NCBI RefSeq assembly: GCF_002332425.1
Contig: NZ_NRGS01000005.1
Coordinates: 346,114-410,113 of the forward strand
Length of the DNA: 64,000 nt
Reading direction: 5' to 3'
Source of the DNA: Brachybacterium alimentarium
GTDB taxonomy: Bacteria; Actinomycetota; Actinomycetes; Actinomycetales; Dermabacteraceae
Position numbers and translations under genes: made by a program. Below, piece by piece: positions 62,928 through 64,000 of this stretch (position 1 is its first letter; every line of letters begins with the position of its first letter). The notes under the pieces were generated by a model that made no database searches, had not been told where the DNA came from, and saw only the letters and a program-made list of their open reading frames with translations.

Positions 62928-64000
62928 ATGTGCGGAATCTCCGGCAGCTACGGATTCGGCGCTGACACCGAGGGCATCGCCCGCCGGATGAACAGCGCCC
63001 TGGCCCATCGGGGCCCGGACGGTGAAGGGATCTTCGTCGACGGGGAGACTGGTCTCGCCCATCGTCGCCTGGCGATCATCGACGTCGCCGGCGGCGCACA
63101 GCCGATGACGAGCGCCGACGGCCGCTACACGATCGTGTACAACGGCGAGACCTACAACTACCTCGAGCTGCGCGACGAGCTCGAGGCCCTCGGCCACACC
63201 TTCCGCACCGACTCGGATACCGAGGTGCTGCTCGAGGCGCACGCCGAGTGGGGGACCGCCGCCTACGACCGGTTCAACGGCATGTTCGCCTTCGCGATCC
63301 ACGATGCGCAGACCGGGACCGTCACCATCGCCCGCGACCACTTCGGCATCAAGCCCCTGTACTACTGGATCGATGAGCACGAAGACGCTGACGCTGAGGC
63401 AGTGGGCCCCAAGGTGCTCTTCGGCTCCGAGATCCGCTCGCTGCTGGCGGCAGGCCAGTTCGAGGCCGCGCCGGACGACCGCGCCGTCTACCGCTATCTG
63501 AAGTTCCGCGTCCAGGACGACGACTCCCAGACCTTCTTCCGCGGCGTGCGGCGGCTCATGGCCGGCGAGATCCTCGAGATCCGCCCCGACGGCACCCGGG
63601 TCGCCCCCTTCACCCGCCTGCAGGAGGAGCTGCGCGAGATCGCCGCGCGCCCCAGCCGCCCCTACAGCGAGCAGGTCGTGGACGAGTACCGCGAGCGCTT
63701 CCACGAGTCGATCCGGATGCGCCTGCAGTCCGAGGTCCCCGTGGGCACCTCGCTCTCCGGCGGTCTGGACTCCTCCGCGGTCGCCGCCGTGATCGCGCGT
63801 CAGCTGCGCGAGCAGCCGCAGGACGAGAGCTTCAGCGCCGTCGGCAGCCGCCAGAACACCTTCTCGGCCGTCTTCCCGAACTCCTCGAACGACGAGGAGG
63901 CGTACGTCGACAAGCTGCTCGACGACAACGCCGGCCAGATCACCGCCCACAAGATCCACCCTCAGCCGGAGGCGTTCCTCGAGGACCTGCGCGACTTCGT
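62928..64000 (+). CDS. asnB: Asparagine synthetase B, 5' part (runs off window)
   Basis: Glutamine-dependent amidation of aspartate. At least 357 residues are visible. MCGISGSYGFG gives the N-terminal nucleophile Cys2 of the class II glutaminase; RGPDGEG, YNGETYNY and ARDHFGIKPLYYW follow. The synthetase domain begins with the PPi loop SLSGGLDSSAVAA. The gene continues past base 64000, so the C-terminus is not seen. Confidence 0.93.
   Translation, partial: MCGISGSYGFGADTEGIARRMNSALAHRGPDGEGIFVDGETGLAHRRLAIIDVAGGAQPMTSADGRYTIVYNGETYNYLELRDELEALGHTFRTDSDTEVLLEAHAEWGTAAYDRFNGMFAFAIHDAQTGTVTIARDHFGIKPLYYWIDEHEDADAEAVGPKVLFGSEIRSLLAAGQFEAAPDDRAVYRYLKFRVQDDDSQTFFRGVRRLMAGEILEIRPDGTRVAPFTRLQEELREIAARPSRPYSEQVVDEYRERFHESIRMRLQSEVPVGTSLSGGLDSSAVAAVIARQLREQPQDESFSAVGSRQNTFSAVFPNSSNDEEAYVDKLLDDNAGQITAHKIHPQPEAFLEDLRDF

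Overview
This is 64 kb of a high-GC actinobacterial chromosome (roughly 70% G+C by eye). Gene content and order (folC-DUF4233-ndk; ftsY-amtB-glnK-glnD-ffh; rpsP-khpA-rimM-trmD-rplS-lepB-rnhB-DUF2469-yraN-comM-dprA-xerC; rpsB-tsf-pyrH-frr-cdsA-rlmN; dxr-rip-ispG; proS, rimP-nusA-ylxR-infB-rbfA-truB; ribF-rpsO-pnp-M16-dapB) fit a Micrococcales member. Dermabacteraceae/Brachybacterium is a plausible guess, not a demonstrated assignment. No rRNA, tRNA, IS element, prophage or CRISPR array is seen.

Layout: 1-8.4 kb holds the 3' end of ileS, a WXG-domain hydrolase on the minus strand, folC, ndk, a small membrane protein and ftsY. 8.5-14.5 kb is the nitrogen block amtB-glnK-glnD followed by ffh. 14.5-17.1 kb has an amidohydrolase and an Nramp-like transporter. 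17.2-23.5 kb is the ribosome-maturation, signal-peptidase and RNase H block; 23.5-27.3 kb is DNA uptake and recombination (comM, dprA, xerC). A divergent M23-like protein precedes rpsB. 28.5-34.3 kb covers translation, UMP kinase, phospholipid synthesis and 23S rRNA methylation. 34.4-40.4 kb carries a DivIVA-repeat protein, dxr, a site-2 protease, ispG, a GNAT protein and a P-loop protein. 40.4-52 kb has a Tat-exported GH15-like enzyme, proS, a DUF4439 lipoprotein and the rimP-to-truB translation block. 52-64 kb has an L,D-transpeptidase, ribF, rpsO, pnp, an M16 peptidase, dapB, AzlCD, a HAD phosphatase and the 5' part of asnB.

The genes are essentially core: SRP targeting and secretion (ftsY, ffh, two lepB), ribosome assembly (rimM, rimP, rbfA, rlmN, truB, trmD), initiation/elongation (infB, tsf, frr), RNA turnover (pnp, rnhB), isoprenoid (dxr, ispG), lysine/peptidoglycan (dapB, L,D-transpeptidase) and PII nitrogen sensing.

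The notable layer is regulatory. At least a dozen genes have a -10-like hexamer (A at position 2, T at position 6) followed by exactly 6-7 bases and then ATG/GTG, the geometry of leaderless transcription. Several terminator-like hairpins end on or beside the next gene's -10. An interleaved pair of perfect inverted repeats lies before the small membrane protein gene. Three different short tandem duplications start at or contain stop codons. Two unannotated small ORFs are stop/start-coupled to rimM and rbfA. No wholly new multi-gene system was recognised.
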